From Actinoplanes sichuanensis (GTDB taxonomy: Bacteria; Actinomycetota; Actinomycetes; Mycobacteriales; Micromonosporaceae): DNA of 64,000 bases. A program made the position numbers and the translations under genes. Under the pieces are notes generated by a model, which was not told where the DNA came from, made no database searches, and saw nothing but the letters and a program-made list of their open reading frames with translations. Positions 25,290 to 32,289 of the stretch are shown here, piece after piece. Within the stretch, counting starts at the first letter, position 1; each line of letters opens with the position of its first letter. The stretch lies in the NCBI RefSeq assembly GCF_033097365.1, contig NZ_AP028461.1:2232001-2296000 (forward strand), in the 5' to 3' direction.

Positions 25290-25832
25290 ATGTCCATCGG
25301 TCCCGTCCAGCTGATCGTGCTGGGTTTCCCGCACCCGAACTTCCATGGCGAGGTGATCGCCGAGCTGGAGCGCCTCCGGCAGAGCGACACGGTACGGGTG
25401 ATCGACGCCCTCGCCGTCTACAAGGACGCGGACGGCGAGCTCGAGGTGGAGCACCTGAGCAACCTGTCCCAGGATGAGGCCGTCGAGCTCGGCAGCAAGG
25501 TCGGTGCGCTGATCGGTCTCGGTATCGAGGGCGAGGCCGGCGCGGTGGCCGGGGCCCAGCTGGGTGCCGCGGCGGCCGAGGACGGTGTCGCGGTCTTCGA
25601 CGACCCGCAGGCCTGGGACGTGCTCGGGGACATTCCGCCGGACAGTGCCGCGGCGCTGCTGCTGATCGAGCACCACTGGGCGGTGCCGCTGCGTGACGCG
25701 ATCGCCCGGGCCGGTGGGTTCCGGCTGGCCGACGGGTTCATCAGCCCGCTCGACCTGGTCGGGATCGGCCTGCTCGCGGCCGAGGAGGCCAAGGAACTGC
25801 ACGACCTGGAGACGGCGGCGACCGCCCGATAG
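25290..25832 (+). CDS. DUF6325 family (DUF1269-like) protein
   Basis: A 180-residue protein beginning MSIGPVQLIVLGFPHPNFHG. An alpha/beta N-terminal half is followed by a Gly/Ala-rich hydrophobic segment (KVGALIGLGIEGEAGAVAGA) and a second alpha/beta half (ALLLIEHHWAVPLRDAI). This layout is found in DUF6325/DUF1269 proteins, often next to stress genes. No catalytic residues are evident. ATG 25290 has GAGGAG 8 nt upstream. It is followed after 13 nt by the Arg-rich microprotein gene. Confidence 0.78.
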   Translation: MSIGPVQLIVLGFPHPNFHGEVIAELERLRQSDTVRVIDALAVYKDADGELEVEHLSNLSQDEAVELGSKVGALIGLGIEGEAGAVAGAQLGAAAAEDGVAVFDDPQAWDVLGDIPPDSAAALLLIEHHWAVPLRDAIARAGGFRLADGFISPLDLVGIGLLAAEEAKELHDLETAATAR

Positions 25833-25845
25833 AGAGGGGACGATC

Positions 25846-25929
25846 ATGTTCGGTTCGAGGAGAGTGGCCCGGCGCACCGGCCGGCGCACCGCCCGACGGG
25901 TGACCCGCCGGACGGTGCGCCGCCGCTGA
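25846..25929 (+). CDS. 27-residue arginine-rich microprotein
   Basis: This short gene runs from ATG 25846 to TGA 25929 and is preceded by GAGAGGGG about 6 nt upstream. The product has 13 Arg in 27 residues, with an RR pair every four residues (RRVA, RRTG, RRTA, RRVT, RRTV, RRR). Such spacing would put the pairs on a helix and suggests binding to nucleic acid, acidic protein or membrane phosphates. Its good ribosome site and place 13 nt after the DUF6325 gene argue that it is real. Function unknown. Confidence 0.65.
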   Translation: MFGSRRVARRTGRRTARRVTRRTVRRR

Positions 25930-25942
25930 GCGGTCCGACCGA

Positions 25943-27256
25943 CTAGCTGCGGCGGCCGGCGAGAGCCAGCCGCCGCAGTCGTGTCCAGTCCATCTCGGGC
26001 AGCGCCGGCCGGTTCCCGGGACGCTGCCGGGGCACCCGCACCCGCAGTGCGGCCGGCCGGATCAGGCAGCGCACCGGCGTCGGCAGCAGCACCGCCTCCC
26101 CGTCGATACCGACCGGAACGGACGGTGCGTCGGCGTCGACGACGGCCTCGGTGGCCGCGCGGACGGTCAGCGAACGGGCCCGGCCGCGTCCGCTGATCAA
26201 CCGGGCGGCGTCGGCGGACCCCCGCACGGTCACCGCCAGCACGCCGAGCACCCCGAGGTCGAGCCGCGGTCGTTCACCGAGTCCGGCGATGTCCCCGGTC
26301 GTGTACGGATTGTTGCTGACCAGCACGGCCTGGGACCCGGTGACGGTGACCCCGTCGACGGTGAGGGCGAGATGCGGTCCGCTGATCCCGGTGAGCGCGT
26401 CCGGCAGCATCTGGAGGGTGGTGCCGATCTTGTCGTCGCGGTAGGCGGGACTCTGCACCACTGCCGCGTACGCCCCGAACGAGGCGTTGTTGACGAACGT
26501 CCGGTCACCGATCAACCCCAGGTCGACACGCATCTCCACGCCGTCGGTGAGCGCGTCCAGGCAGGTCGACGGGTCCTCCCGGTCCAGTCCGAGGTCGAGG
26601 GCGAAGTGGTTGCGGGTGCCCGCGGAGATCACCAGGAACGGCAGCCCGTGCTCGGCGGCGACCCCGGCGACCAACGCCTGGGTGCCGTCACCGCCGGCCA
26701 CCCCGAGCAGATCGGCGCCGTCGCGGACCGCCTGCCGGGCCACCGCCTCGACGTCCACCGCCGGTCCGTCCAGGACGAACACCTCGGCGCCGAGGTCGCG
26801 GGCCCGTTCCGCGAGGCGGAACCGTCCGACTTTGCCGCCCCCCGAGCGAGGATTCATGATCAGGTACGGCCGGAGCGGCGCCGCCGTGGCGGTCTCCCGT
26901 GGGCCGCCCCCGGGCTCGGCCAGCGCCCGGCGTCCGGCGGCCACCGCGACCGCCCAGAGCAGCACGAACACGATGACCACCCAGAGCAGCCGGTGCCGCA
27001 TGTAGACGACGGCCACGGCGACCGGGGCCAGCACGACGACCGCCCCGGCGAGCCACCGCCACAGCCCTCGATGGGTGAGGAACCACCACGCCCCGGCCAG
27101 CCCGGCCGCGCTGCCCAGCGCCCCGGCCAGCAGCAGGCCGATGCCACCGCGCAGGCCGGCGACGGCGAGGACCAGGACGACGGCGGCGGCGGCCGCGACG
27201 AACGACGACCGGGCGAGCCAGGCCCGGTTCGGGGACACGACTGATGCCTCAGGCAT
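25943..27256 (-). CDS. Diacylglycerol kinase-like lipid kinase with N-terminal membrane helices
   Basis: A 437-residue protein. About the first 150 residues hold four to five membrane helices. The rest is a DAGK catalytic domain: YLIMNPRSGGGKVGRF (nucleotide-binding start), GVAGGDGTQALVAG (the GGDGT motif), ISAGTRNHFALDLGL, and a C-terminal lobe ending near DGEAVLLPTPV. It would phosphorylate a lipid at the membrane, probably diacylglycerol or a related long-chain alcohol. ATG 27256 has AAGGAG upstream and is 68 nt from the palindrome at 27325. A longer upstream open frame lacks support. Confidence 0.85.
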   Translation of the reverse strand: MPEASVVSPNRAWLARSSFVAAAAAVVLVLAVAGLRGGIGLLLAGALGSAAGLAGAWWFLTHRGLWRWLAGAVVVLAPVAVAVVYMRHRLLWVVIVFVLLWAVAVAAGRRALAEPGGGPRETATAAPLRPYLIMNPRSGGGKVGRFRLAERARDLGAEVFVLDGPAVDVEAVARQAVRDGADLLGVAGGDGTQALVAGVAAEHGLPFLVISAGTRNHFALDLGLDREDPSTCLDALTDGVEMRVDLGLIGDRTFVNNASFGAYAAVVQSPAYRDDKIGTTLQMLPDALTGISGPHLALTVDGVTVTGSQAVLVSNNPYTTGDIAGLGERPRLDLGVLGVLAVTVRGSADAARLISGRGRARSLTVRAATEAVVDADAPSVPVGIDGEAVLLPTPVRCLIRPAALRVRVPRQRPGNRPALPEMDWTRLRRLALAGRRS

Positions 27257-27324
27257 GGCGGGCTCCTTCAGGCGTACCGCGGAAAGGGTCTCTGCAGCCT
27301 CGCCGGACCGGCGGTGACCGGGCC

Positions 27325-27341
27325 TCATTCCGGCGGGATGA
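27325..27341. promoter_or_regulatory. Divergent GGRTGA-box palindrome (one mismatch)
   Basis: TCATTC-CGGCG-GGATGA, one mismatch in the left arm. It is 59 nt from GTG 27401 (rightward) and 68 nt from ATG 27256 (leftward). Both genes have a Shine-Dalgarno, which fits a 5' untranslated leader added to the same promoter spacing. Confidence 0.6.
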
Positions 27342-27400
27342 GGCGCGGTGCTCCCGCGCGGCGGATGGTCACCGGCAAACCGGGAGACAGGAGATCCGTC

Positions 27401-28255
27401 GTGTCCACGCATTCCAGACCGGCCAAGCTGCGGCACCCCGCCGAGCTGCCGTTCTACGTGTTCATGGTGATCCTCAACGTGATCATCGTGGTGTTCATCC
27501 TTCAGGCCGCGGCCACCCTGCCCTACCTGCCGGAACGGCTGGAGAACACCGGCTGGGCCACCACCGTCCGATCCGCCTTCATCGGCCTGCTGCTGTTCGT
27601 GCCCGGGCTGATCATCATCCGTGAGACGCAGCGGGCGTCGATCCGCGGCACCGCGGTCGAGCTGTCGCCCAAGCAGTACGGCGACATCTACCGGACCATG
27701 GACGACTACGCCCACAAGCTGGGCCTCAAGCGTCGGCCGAACCTGTACCTGGCCAACGGCAACGGCACCCTGAACGCGTTCGCCGCCCAGGCCACCGGCC
27801 ACGACTACGTGGTGCTGGCCAACGAGCTGTTCGTTAACCTGCGTGAGAACAACCGGGACGGGCTGCGGTTCATCCTCGGTCACGAGCTGGGCCACATCCG
27901 GCTGCATCACGTCTCGCTCTGGTACCAGCTGTCGGTCTGCTACTCGGAGCGGATCCCGCTGCTCGGCCCGGCGCTGTCCCGGCTGCGGGAGTACTCGTGC
28001 GACAGGCACGGCGCGCACCTGTCCCCGGCCGGCGCGACCGGTCTGGTGCTGCTCGCCTCCGGCCGGCACACCGAGCAGACCACCGACATCGAGCAGCTGG
28101 TCCGCCAGGGGCAGGCGCTGCGCGGTTTCTGGGTGGGTCTGGCCCAGCTGCCGATGTCGCACCCGTTCACCGTCCGGCGCCTGGAACGGCTGTTCAAGCT
28201 GGGCCTCTTCCATGCCCGCGTGCGCGGTACGGAATCCGTCATCCCCCCGGGATGA
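27401..28255 (+). CDS. M48-family zinc metallopeptidase, membrane-anchored
   Basis: A 284-residue protein with two N-terminal membrane helices (residues about 17-37 and 54-72) followed by an M48/HtpX-like peptidase domain. The zinc motif is FILGHELGHIRLHH (HExxH), and the third ligand region is LREYSCDRHGAHLSP. It probably degrades damaged membrane proteins, as HtpX does. GTG 27401 has AGGAG 8 nt upstream. The last codons overlap the palindrome that serves the next operon. Confidence 0.85.
   Translation: MSTHSRPAKLRHPAELPFYVFMVILNVIIVVFILQAAATLPYLPERLENTGWATTVRSAFIGLLLFVPGLIIIRETQRASIRGTAVELSPKQYGDIYRTMDDYAHKLGLKRRPNLYLANGNGTLNAFAAQATGHDYVVLANELFVNLRENNRDGLRFILGHELGHIRLHHVSLWYQLSVCYSERIPLLGPALSRLREYSCDRHGAHLSPAGATGLVLLASGRHTEQTTDIEQLVRQGQALRGFWVGLAQLPMSHPFTVRRLERLFKLGLFHARVRGTESVIPPG
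28239..28255. promoter_or_regulatory. Palindromic GGRTGA-box site before the ion-channel operon
   Basis: Perfect TCATCC-CCCCG-GGATGA whose last three bases are the stop codon of the M48 gene. It ends 57 nt before ATG 28313, which has a Shine-Dalgarno (GGAGGGG). Confidence 0.65.
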
Positions 28256-28312
28256 CGTGCCGGAACCGGCGCGGTTGAAGGCTGACCGGAACGATAGGGG
28301 AGGGGACGAGTC

Positions 28313-28540
28313 ATGCCCGAGGCGACATATCAGGTGCGGGTCTCCGGGGTCATCCCGGAGGAGCTGCTCGCGGAGCTACGTGACCTCACGGTCAGTGTGG
28401 AACCGCCGGAGACCGTGTTGCACGGCTCGCTGCCCGACCAATCGGCCGTGGTGGGCCTGATCTCCCGGATCCACGGCCTCGGCCTGCGGCTGATCGAGGT
28501 GCGCAGACTGCCGGCGTCGGACGGCCCGGGTGCGTTCTGA
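28313..28540 (+). CDS. Small hypothetical protein heading the channel operon
   Basis: A 75-residue soluble protein of alternating strand/helix character (TYQVRVSGVIPEELLAEL, then VVGLISRIHGLGLRLIEV). The pattern resembles a small ferredoxin-like or ACT-like fold, but no family is recognised. It has a strong ribosome site (GGAGGGG, spacing 7). It overlaps the following channel gene by 11 nt, so the two are probably co-translated; a regulatory subunit role is possible but unproven. Confidence 0.6.
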   Translation: MPEATYQVRVSGVIPEELLAELRDLTVSVEPPETVLHGSLPDQSAVVGLISRIHGLGLRLIEVRRLPASDGPGAF

Positions 28541-29186
28541 ATGGCGCCGTAGGGGCGGGTACGGCCTGGTCCTGGTGATGATCATCGGGACGTACGTGCT
28601 GGCCCTGCTCGCCGAGAGCCGCTCGATGGTCGCGTTGCTGCTGTTCGTGCAGACCCTGACGGTGTGGCAGGCGCTCCGGGTGTCCGGTGCCCGGCTCGGC
28701 ATGCGCCTGGCCGCCGCCGGGGTCTTCGCACTGGCCCTGGTCGCGGCCGGGGCCGACCTGCTGATCGAGAACTCGCCACTGGTCGGCTTCACGTTCCTGG
28801 CGGCGAGTGCGCTCTACCTGTTGGCCCCGTTCTCGATCGTCCGGGATCTGGGCCGGCACGGTGGGGTGGACCTGCAGACCATGCTCGGCGCGCTCGCCGC
28901 GTACCTGCTGATCGGCATGGCTTTCGGGTTCGGCTACGAATGCGTTGCCGCGCTTCAGCCGGGCCCGCTGTTCGGCGAGGACGGCGATCCGAAGCTGTCC
29001 CAGGCGCTGTTCTTCAGCTTCGTCACGATGACCACCACCGGGTACGGCGACATGGTGCCGGCCACCAATCCGGCCCAGAGCATCGCCGTCCTGGAAGCCC
29101 TGATCGGCCAGCTGTTCCTGGTCACCGCCGTGGCCAAGGTCGTCGAGAACTGGCGGCCGCGGGCCTGGAAGGAGAACCCTCGATGA
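28530..29186 (+). CDS. Two-pore-helix-type K+ channel family protein
   Basis: A 218-residue membrane protein with about six hydrophobic segments. The C-terminal third holds a pore helix, the selectivity filter MTTTGYGDMVP, and a last helix, as in potassium channels. Earlier helices could act as a partial sensor domain. No cytoplasmic RCK domain is fused. GTG 28530 overlaps the upstream small gene, and an ATGA overlap links it to the DUF7144 gene downstream. Confidence 0.82.
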   Translation: MRSEWRRRGGYGLVLVMIIGTYVLALLAESRSMVALLLFVQTLTVWQALRVSGARLGMRLAAAGVFALALVAAGADLLIENSPLVGFTFLAASALYLLAPFSIVRDLGRHGGVDLQTMLGALAAYLLIGMAFGFGYECVAALQPGPLFGEDGDPKLSQALFFSFVTMTTTGYGDMVPATNPAQSIAVLEALIGQLFLVTAVAKVVENWRPRAWKENPR

Positions 29187-29581
29187 CTACTCAAACCACG
29201 AAACCGAGCAACTGGCTCGGGATGGTGATCTTCAGCGGCGTGATCCTGATGCTTCTCGGCAGCTTCCAGCTGATCGAGGGCGTCGTGGCGATCGTCCGCG
29301 ACGACTACTACTTCACCACCAGCTCCGGTCTGGCGGTCGACTTCAACTACACCGTCTGGGGCGTGTTCCACTCGATCCTCGGCCTGCTCACGATGGCCGC
29401 CGGCGTCGGCGTGTTCCTCGGCCAGATGTGGGCCCGGGTGGTCGGTATCGGCATCGCCGCCATCAGCGCCCTCGGCAACCTGCTGTTCCTGCCCGCCTAC
29501 CCGTTCTGGTGCACGGTCGTCATCGCGATCGACGTGCTGGTCATCTACTCGCTGGCCGTGCACGGCCGAGAGGCCAGGTGA
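29183..29581 (+). CDS. DUF7144 membrane protein, copy 3
   Basis: A 132-residue, four-helix membrane protein, a close relative of the protein encoded at 7531 (TVWGVFHSILGLLTMAAGVG, GQMWARVVGIGIA, FWCTVVIAIDVLVIYSL). ATG 29183 has AAGGAG upstream and overlaps the channel gene by 4 nt. Third gene of the operon driven from the palindrome at 28239. Function unknown. Confidence 0.78.
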   Translation: MTTQTTKPSNWLGMVIFSGVILMLLGSFQLIEGVVAIVRDDYYFTTSSGLAVDFNYTVWGVFHSILGLLTMAAGVGVFLGQMWARVVGIGIAAISALGNLLFLPAYPFWCTVVIAIDVLVIYSLAVHGREAR

Positions 29582-29586
29582 TCTCG

Positions 29587-30117
29587 ATGTCCCGTGCCTG
29601 GATCTGGTTGCGCCTGGCCGCCGGTGTACTCGCCGTCGGTATCGGCATCCTCGCGTTCGCCTGGCCGGAGGCCACCCTGCGGGTGGTGGCCTTCCTGTTC
29701 GGCCTCAACCTGCTGGTCGTCGGCGGTATCCGGGTCCTGCAGATGTTCGTCGCCGACGGGCTGTCGGTGCTGCACCGGGTTCTCGGGGTGCTGCTCGGCC
29801 TGCTCGTCGCCGGGGCCGGCGTGTTCTGCCTGTCCGACGCCACCAAGTCGTTGGGCCTGATGCTGCTGATCGTCGCGTTCGGCTGGCTGTTCGACGGGAT
29901 CGGCGAGATCCTCCTGGCCATCGGCCGCAAGGGTTCGGGCGGCGGCTGGCGGATCGTGGTCGGCCTGGTCGCGGTGGTCGCGTCGCTGGCCCTGCTGGTC
30001 TGGCCGGGCCTGGGACTGGCCGGTTTCGTCCTGATCGGCGCGACGACGCTGGTGTTCGGCGGCATCTGCCTGATCGCGGCGTCGATCTCCGGCCTCCGCG
30101 AGCCCCAGCCCGTCTGA
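29587..30117 (+). CDS. DUF308/HdeD family membrane protein, copy 2
   Basis: A 176-residue HdeD-like protein with six helices in two related halves (GIGILAFAWPEATLRVVAF and VASLALLVWPGLGLAGFVL). It is paralogous to the gene at 10865. The start is ATG 29587, or GTG 29578, which would overlap the previous stop as GTGA. It is the last gene of the channel operon and is followed by a long inverted repeat. Confidence 0.78.
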   Translation: MSRAWIWLRLAAGVLAVGIGILAFAWPEATLRVVAFLFGLNLLVVGGIRVLQMFVADGLSVLHRVLGVLLGLLVAGAGVFCLSDATKSLGLMLLIVAFGWLFDGIGEILLAIGRKGSGGGWRIVVGLVAVVASLALLVWPGLGLAGFVLIGATTLVFGGICLIAASISGLREPQPV

Positions 30118-30134
30118 GCCGTTCGTCAGCCCGC

Positions 30135-30191
30135 ACCGCACGTCACCACACACCGTCCGGCCACCGCGGGCGGTGTGTGGTGACGTGCGGT
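30135..30191. terminator. Bidirectional terminator hairpin with 21-bp arms
   Basis: A perfect inverted repeat with 21-bp arms (30135-30155 and 30171-30191) and a 15-nt loop. One arm contains GCACGTCACCACACACCG. It lies between the convergent DUF308 (rightward) and DUF2231-like (leftward) genes, so it can end transcription from both sides. Confidence 0.8.
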
Positions 30192-30204
30192 TGCTGGTCC
30201 CTCG

Positions 30205-30648
30205 TCAGCGGCGGAGGGGTTCGGCCACCGGGGCCCGGGGATCGCCGAAACGGCCGCCGAACCAGGCGCCGAAGGCGGCCACCGCCAGACCGGCCACCTC
30301 CAACAGCAGCAGTCCCGGGTCGGCGGCCCGGTCGGTGTCGCGAACCCGCATCAGGGTCAGCACCGCGAAGACGATCAGCACACCGACGTCGAGCAGCAGG
30401 CTGAAGAACCCGATCCGGGCGGCGCGCGGGCCGACGGCGGTGAACGCGTCGAACCCCACGGCCAGCACGGCCGGCACGCCGCCGACCAGGCCGGCCACCA
30501 GATTCCAGTAGGCGAGCGTGCCGACCAGGGCCGGCGCGCCCAGCAGCGTGGCCAGGTCGAAGACGAACGCCATCCAGAAGAGACCCAGCGGGAACATCAG
30601 TAGCAACGGCTGCACACCGTGGCCCGCCAGTCGGAGTCGGCTCTGCAT
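30205..30648 (-). CDS. DUF2231-like four-helix membrane protein
   Basis: A 147-residue protein with four predicted helices. The N-terminal HGVQPLLLMFPLGLFWMAFV and DLATLLG pattern resembles the DUF2231 family, whose members often sit near heme or redox genes; the function is unknown. The start is placed at ATG 30648, with AGGGGGA upstream; a longer form starting near 30729 would run into the palindrome at 30726. Acidic and Arg-rich residues form the C-terminal tail. Confidence 0.68.
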   Translation of the reverse strand: MQSRLRLAGHGVQPLLLMFPLGLFWMAFVFDLATLLGAPALVGTLAYWNLVAGLVGGVPAVLAVGFDAFTAVGPRAARIGFFSLLLDVGVLIVFAVLTLMRVRDTDRAADPGLLLLEVAGLAVAAFGAWFGGRFGDPRAPVAEPLRR

Positions 30649-30725
30649 GCGGCGGTTCCCCCTGCCGTACACACGCGATGTGTCACCGGACCGGCCAAGC
30701 CTCGTTCGGCGGGCCGGTGGCGACG

Positions 30726-30742
30726 TCATCCCGCGCGAGTGA
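30726..30742. promoter_or_regulatory. Palindromic box site, first of two before the EPTKT lipoprotein gene
   Basis: TCATCC-CGCGC-GAGTGA, the same variant as at 14978, including similar flanking bases. It lies 77 nt from the leftward DUF2231-like start and 94 nt from ATG 30837. Confidence 0.55.
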
Positions 30743-30757
30743 ATCCGGTCCGAAGGG

Positions 30758-30774
30758 TCATCCGGGGCGAGGGA
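30758..30774. promoter_or_regulatory. Degenerate second box site before the EPTKT lipoprotein gene
   Basis: TCATCC-GGGGC-GAGGGA: left arm perfect, right arm degenerate. It ends 62 nt before ATG 30837, within the range seen for genes that have a Shine-Dalgarno. It is weak on its own. Confidence 0.4.
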
Positions 30775-30836
30775 TGCCCATCGGGACGGATGACCGGACG
30801 CTGAGGCCAGTCAGCGAGAAGTGGGAGATGGCGATC

Positions 30837-31673
30837 ATGAGACGACTGCTACCGGTCGGTGTGGTTCTCTGCCTGCTGGGGCTCACGGCGTGCACCGGGG
30901 AGGGCGACGTCGGGTCGCTGCCGTCGACGCGCCCGTCGGTGGAGGCGACTGCCGATCGCACCCTGCCGACCCGCACCGAGGAACCCGAACCGACGAAGAC
31001 GACCGAGAAGACGAAGGATCCCGAGCCGACCAAGACGACGAAGGACCCGGAGCCGACCAAGACGAAGGACCCGGAACCGACCAAGACCACCGAGAAGCCG
31101 CAGCCGGCCGACACCCGTACCGTCGAGGTCACGGTGACCAAGGTGGAGACGACGACCACCACGCCGAAGGCACCGGAGTCGTCGTCACCGGCCGTCGTCG
31201 CGGTCGCCGACGAGGACAGCTCCAGCGGGTTCCTCGGCTGGTTCCTGTTGTTCCTGCTGTTCGGCGGGCTCGCCGCGGCGGTCCTGATCGCCCGGTCCAA
31301 GCGCACGTCGACCTGGGATTCCGAGGCCGCGTCGCTGTCGGCCGAAACCCGGATGATCACCGAGTCGCGGCTGCTCAGCATCCTCGGGATGCGCGAGGCG
31401 GAACGGCGTGGCCTGGCCTGGCCGCCGGTTCGCGACGATCTGACCGGCCTGTCGGTGCGCTGGGGTGCGCTCGGCGCCCAGAACATCGACGGCGCCCGCC
31501 AGGCCCGGGCCCGCGAGTTGGCGGTGCTGCTACGGGACCTGGCGGTGGCCGTCGACGCGGAGAACGAGGCGCTGGCCACCGGCCGGGAGTGGCAGCTGCT
31601 GCGCCCGCAGGTGGAGCAGATCCTGGACACGATCGAGGCCACCATGACCCCGACCGAGGCGCCGCTGCGCTAG
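30837..31673 (+). CDS. Lipoprotein with EPTKT repeats and a membrane helix
   Basis: A 278-residue envelope protein. MRRLLPVGVVLCLLGLTAC is a lipoprotein-type signal. A low-complexity Pro/Thr/Lys/Glu region (residues about 45-90) with several EPTKT units follows and may span the cell wall. Next come a membrane helix (SGFLGWFLLFLLFGGLAAAV) and a helical cytoplasmic domain of about 120 residues. Having both a lipobox and a later membrane helix is unusual; the N-terminus may instead be a plain signal anchor. ATG 30837 has GGGAG 9 nt upstream. Function unknown. Confidence 0.7.
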   Translation: MRRLLPVGVVLCLLGLTACTGEGDVGSLPSTRPSVEATADRTLPTRTEEPEPTKTTEKTKDPEPTKTTKDPEPTKTKDPEPTKTTEKPQPADTRTVEVTVTKVETTTTTPKAPESSSPAVVAVADEDSSSGFLGWFLLFLLFGGLAAAVLIARSKRTSTWDSEAASLSAETRMITESRLLSILGMREAERRGLAWPPVRDDLTGLSVRWGALGAQNIDGARQARARELAVLLRDLAVAVDAENEALATGREWQLLRPQVEQILDTIEATMTPTEAPLR

Positions 31674-31703
31674 GACGACGGCCGATTGGTCCCGATCACC
31701 ACG

Positions 31704-31739
31704 TCGGCTCCTGGCCTGCGGCACGCGGCCAGGAGCCGA
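31704..31739. terminator. Hairpin after the EPTKT lipoprotein gene
   Basis: Perfect 13-bp stem (TCGGCTCCTGGCC with GGCCAGGAGCCGA) around a 10-nt loop, 30 nt after the stop codon. It probably ends that transcript. Confidence 0.65.
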
Positions 31740-31774
31740 TGATCGTCATGGGCTCAGCATGCCAGTATCAACCG

Positions 31775-32278
31775 GTGACGACGGATCCCTATGGTGGGCG
31801 GCTGGCCCGGGCGGTACGCCTGCGCGCGGACGGCCAGGCCGAGCAGGCCCGCGAGCTGCTGTTGAGCCTGCGGGCCGAGTTTCCGGACGACGCGGTGGTG
31901 GCCTACCAGACGGCGTGGGCGCACGACGTGCTCGACCTGGAGGCGGAGGCCGTTCCGCACTACCGGGCGGCGATTGCCGGTGACCTGCCCGAGACGGATC
32001 TGCGGGACGCCCTGCTCGGACTGGGCAGCACGCTGCGAGCCCTCGGCCGCGACGAGGAGGCGGCCGAGGTGTTCGGGCAGGCGCTGGCCCGGTTCCCCGC
32101 CGACCGGCCGTTGCGGGTGTTCCGGGCCATGCTGCGCTACAACACCGGCGACGCCCGCGAGGCGGTCGCCGACCTGCTGCGATTGCTCGCCGACACCACC
32201 GAGGATCCGGACATCAGGCGGTACGGGCGGGCGATCAGCCATTACGCCGAGGACCTGGACCGCGGCTGGCTGGGCTGA
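31775..32278 (+). CDS. Tetratricopeptide-repeat protein
   Basis: A soluble protein of about 167 residues made of helical hairpins typical of TPR repeats (AEQARELLLSLRAEFPDDAVVAYQTAWAHD in two adjacent helices, then LLGLGSTLRALGRDEEAAEV). It probably acts as a protein-binding scaffold. The start is uncertain: GTG 31775 gives TTDPYGGRLARAV as the N-terminus, and ATG 31748 would add nine residues. There is no Shine-Dalgarno for either. The stop is 11 nt from the convergent SprT-like gene. Confidence 0.72.
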   Translation: MTTDPYGGRLARAVRLRADGQAEQARELLLSLRAEFPDDAVVAYQTAWAHDVLDLEAEAVPHYRAAIAGDLPETDLRDALLGLGSTLRALGRDEEAAEVFGQALARFPADRPLRVFRAMLRYNTGDAREAVADLLRLLADTTEDPDIRRYGRAISHYAEDLDRGWLG

Positions 32279-32289
32279 CCCCGCCGGGC

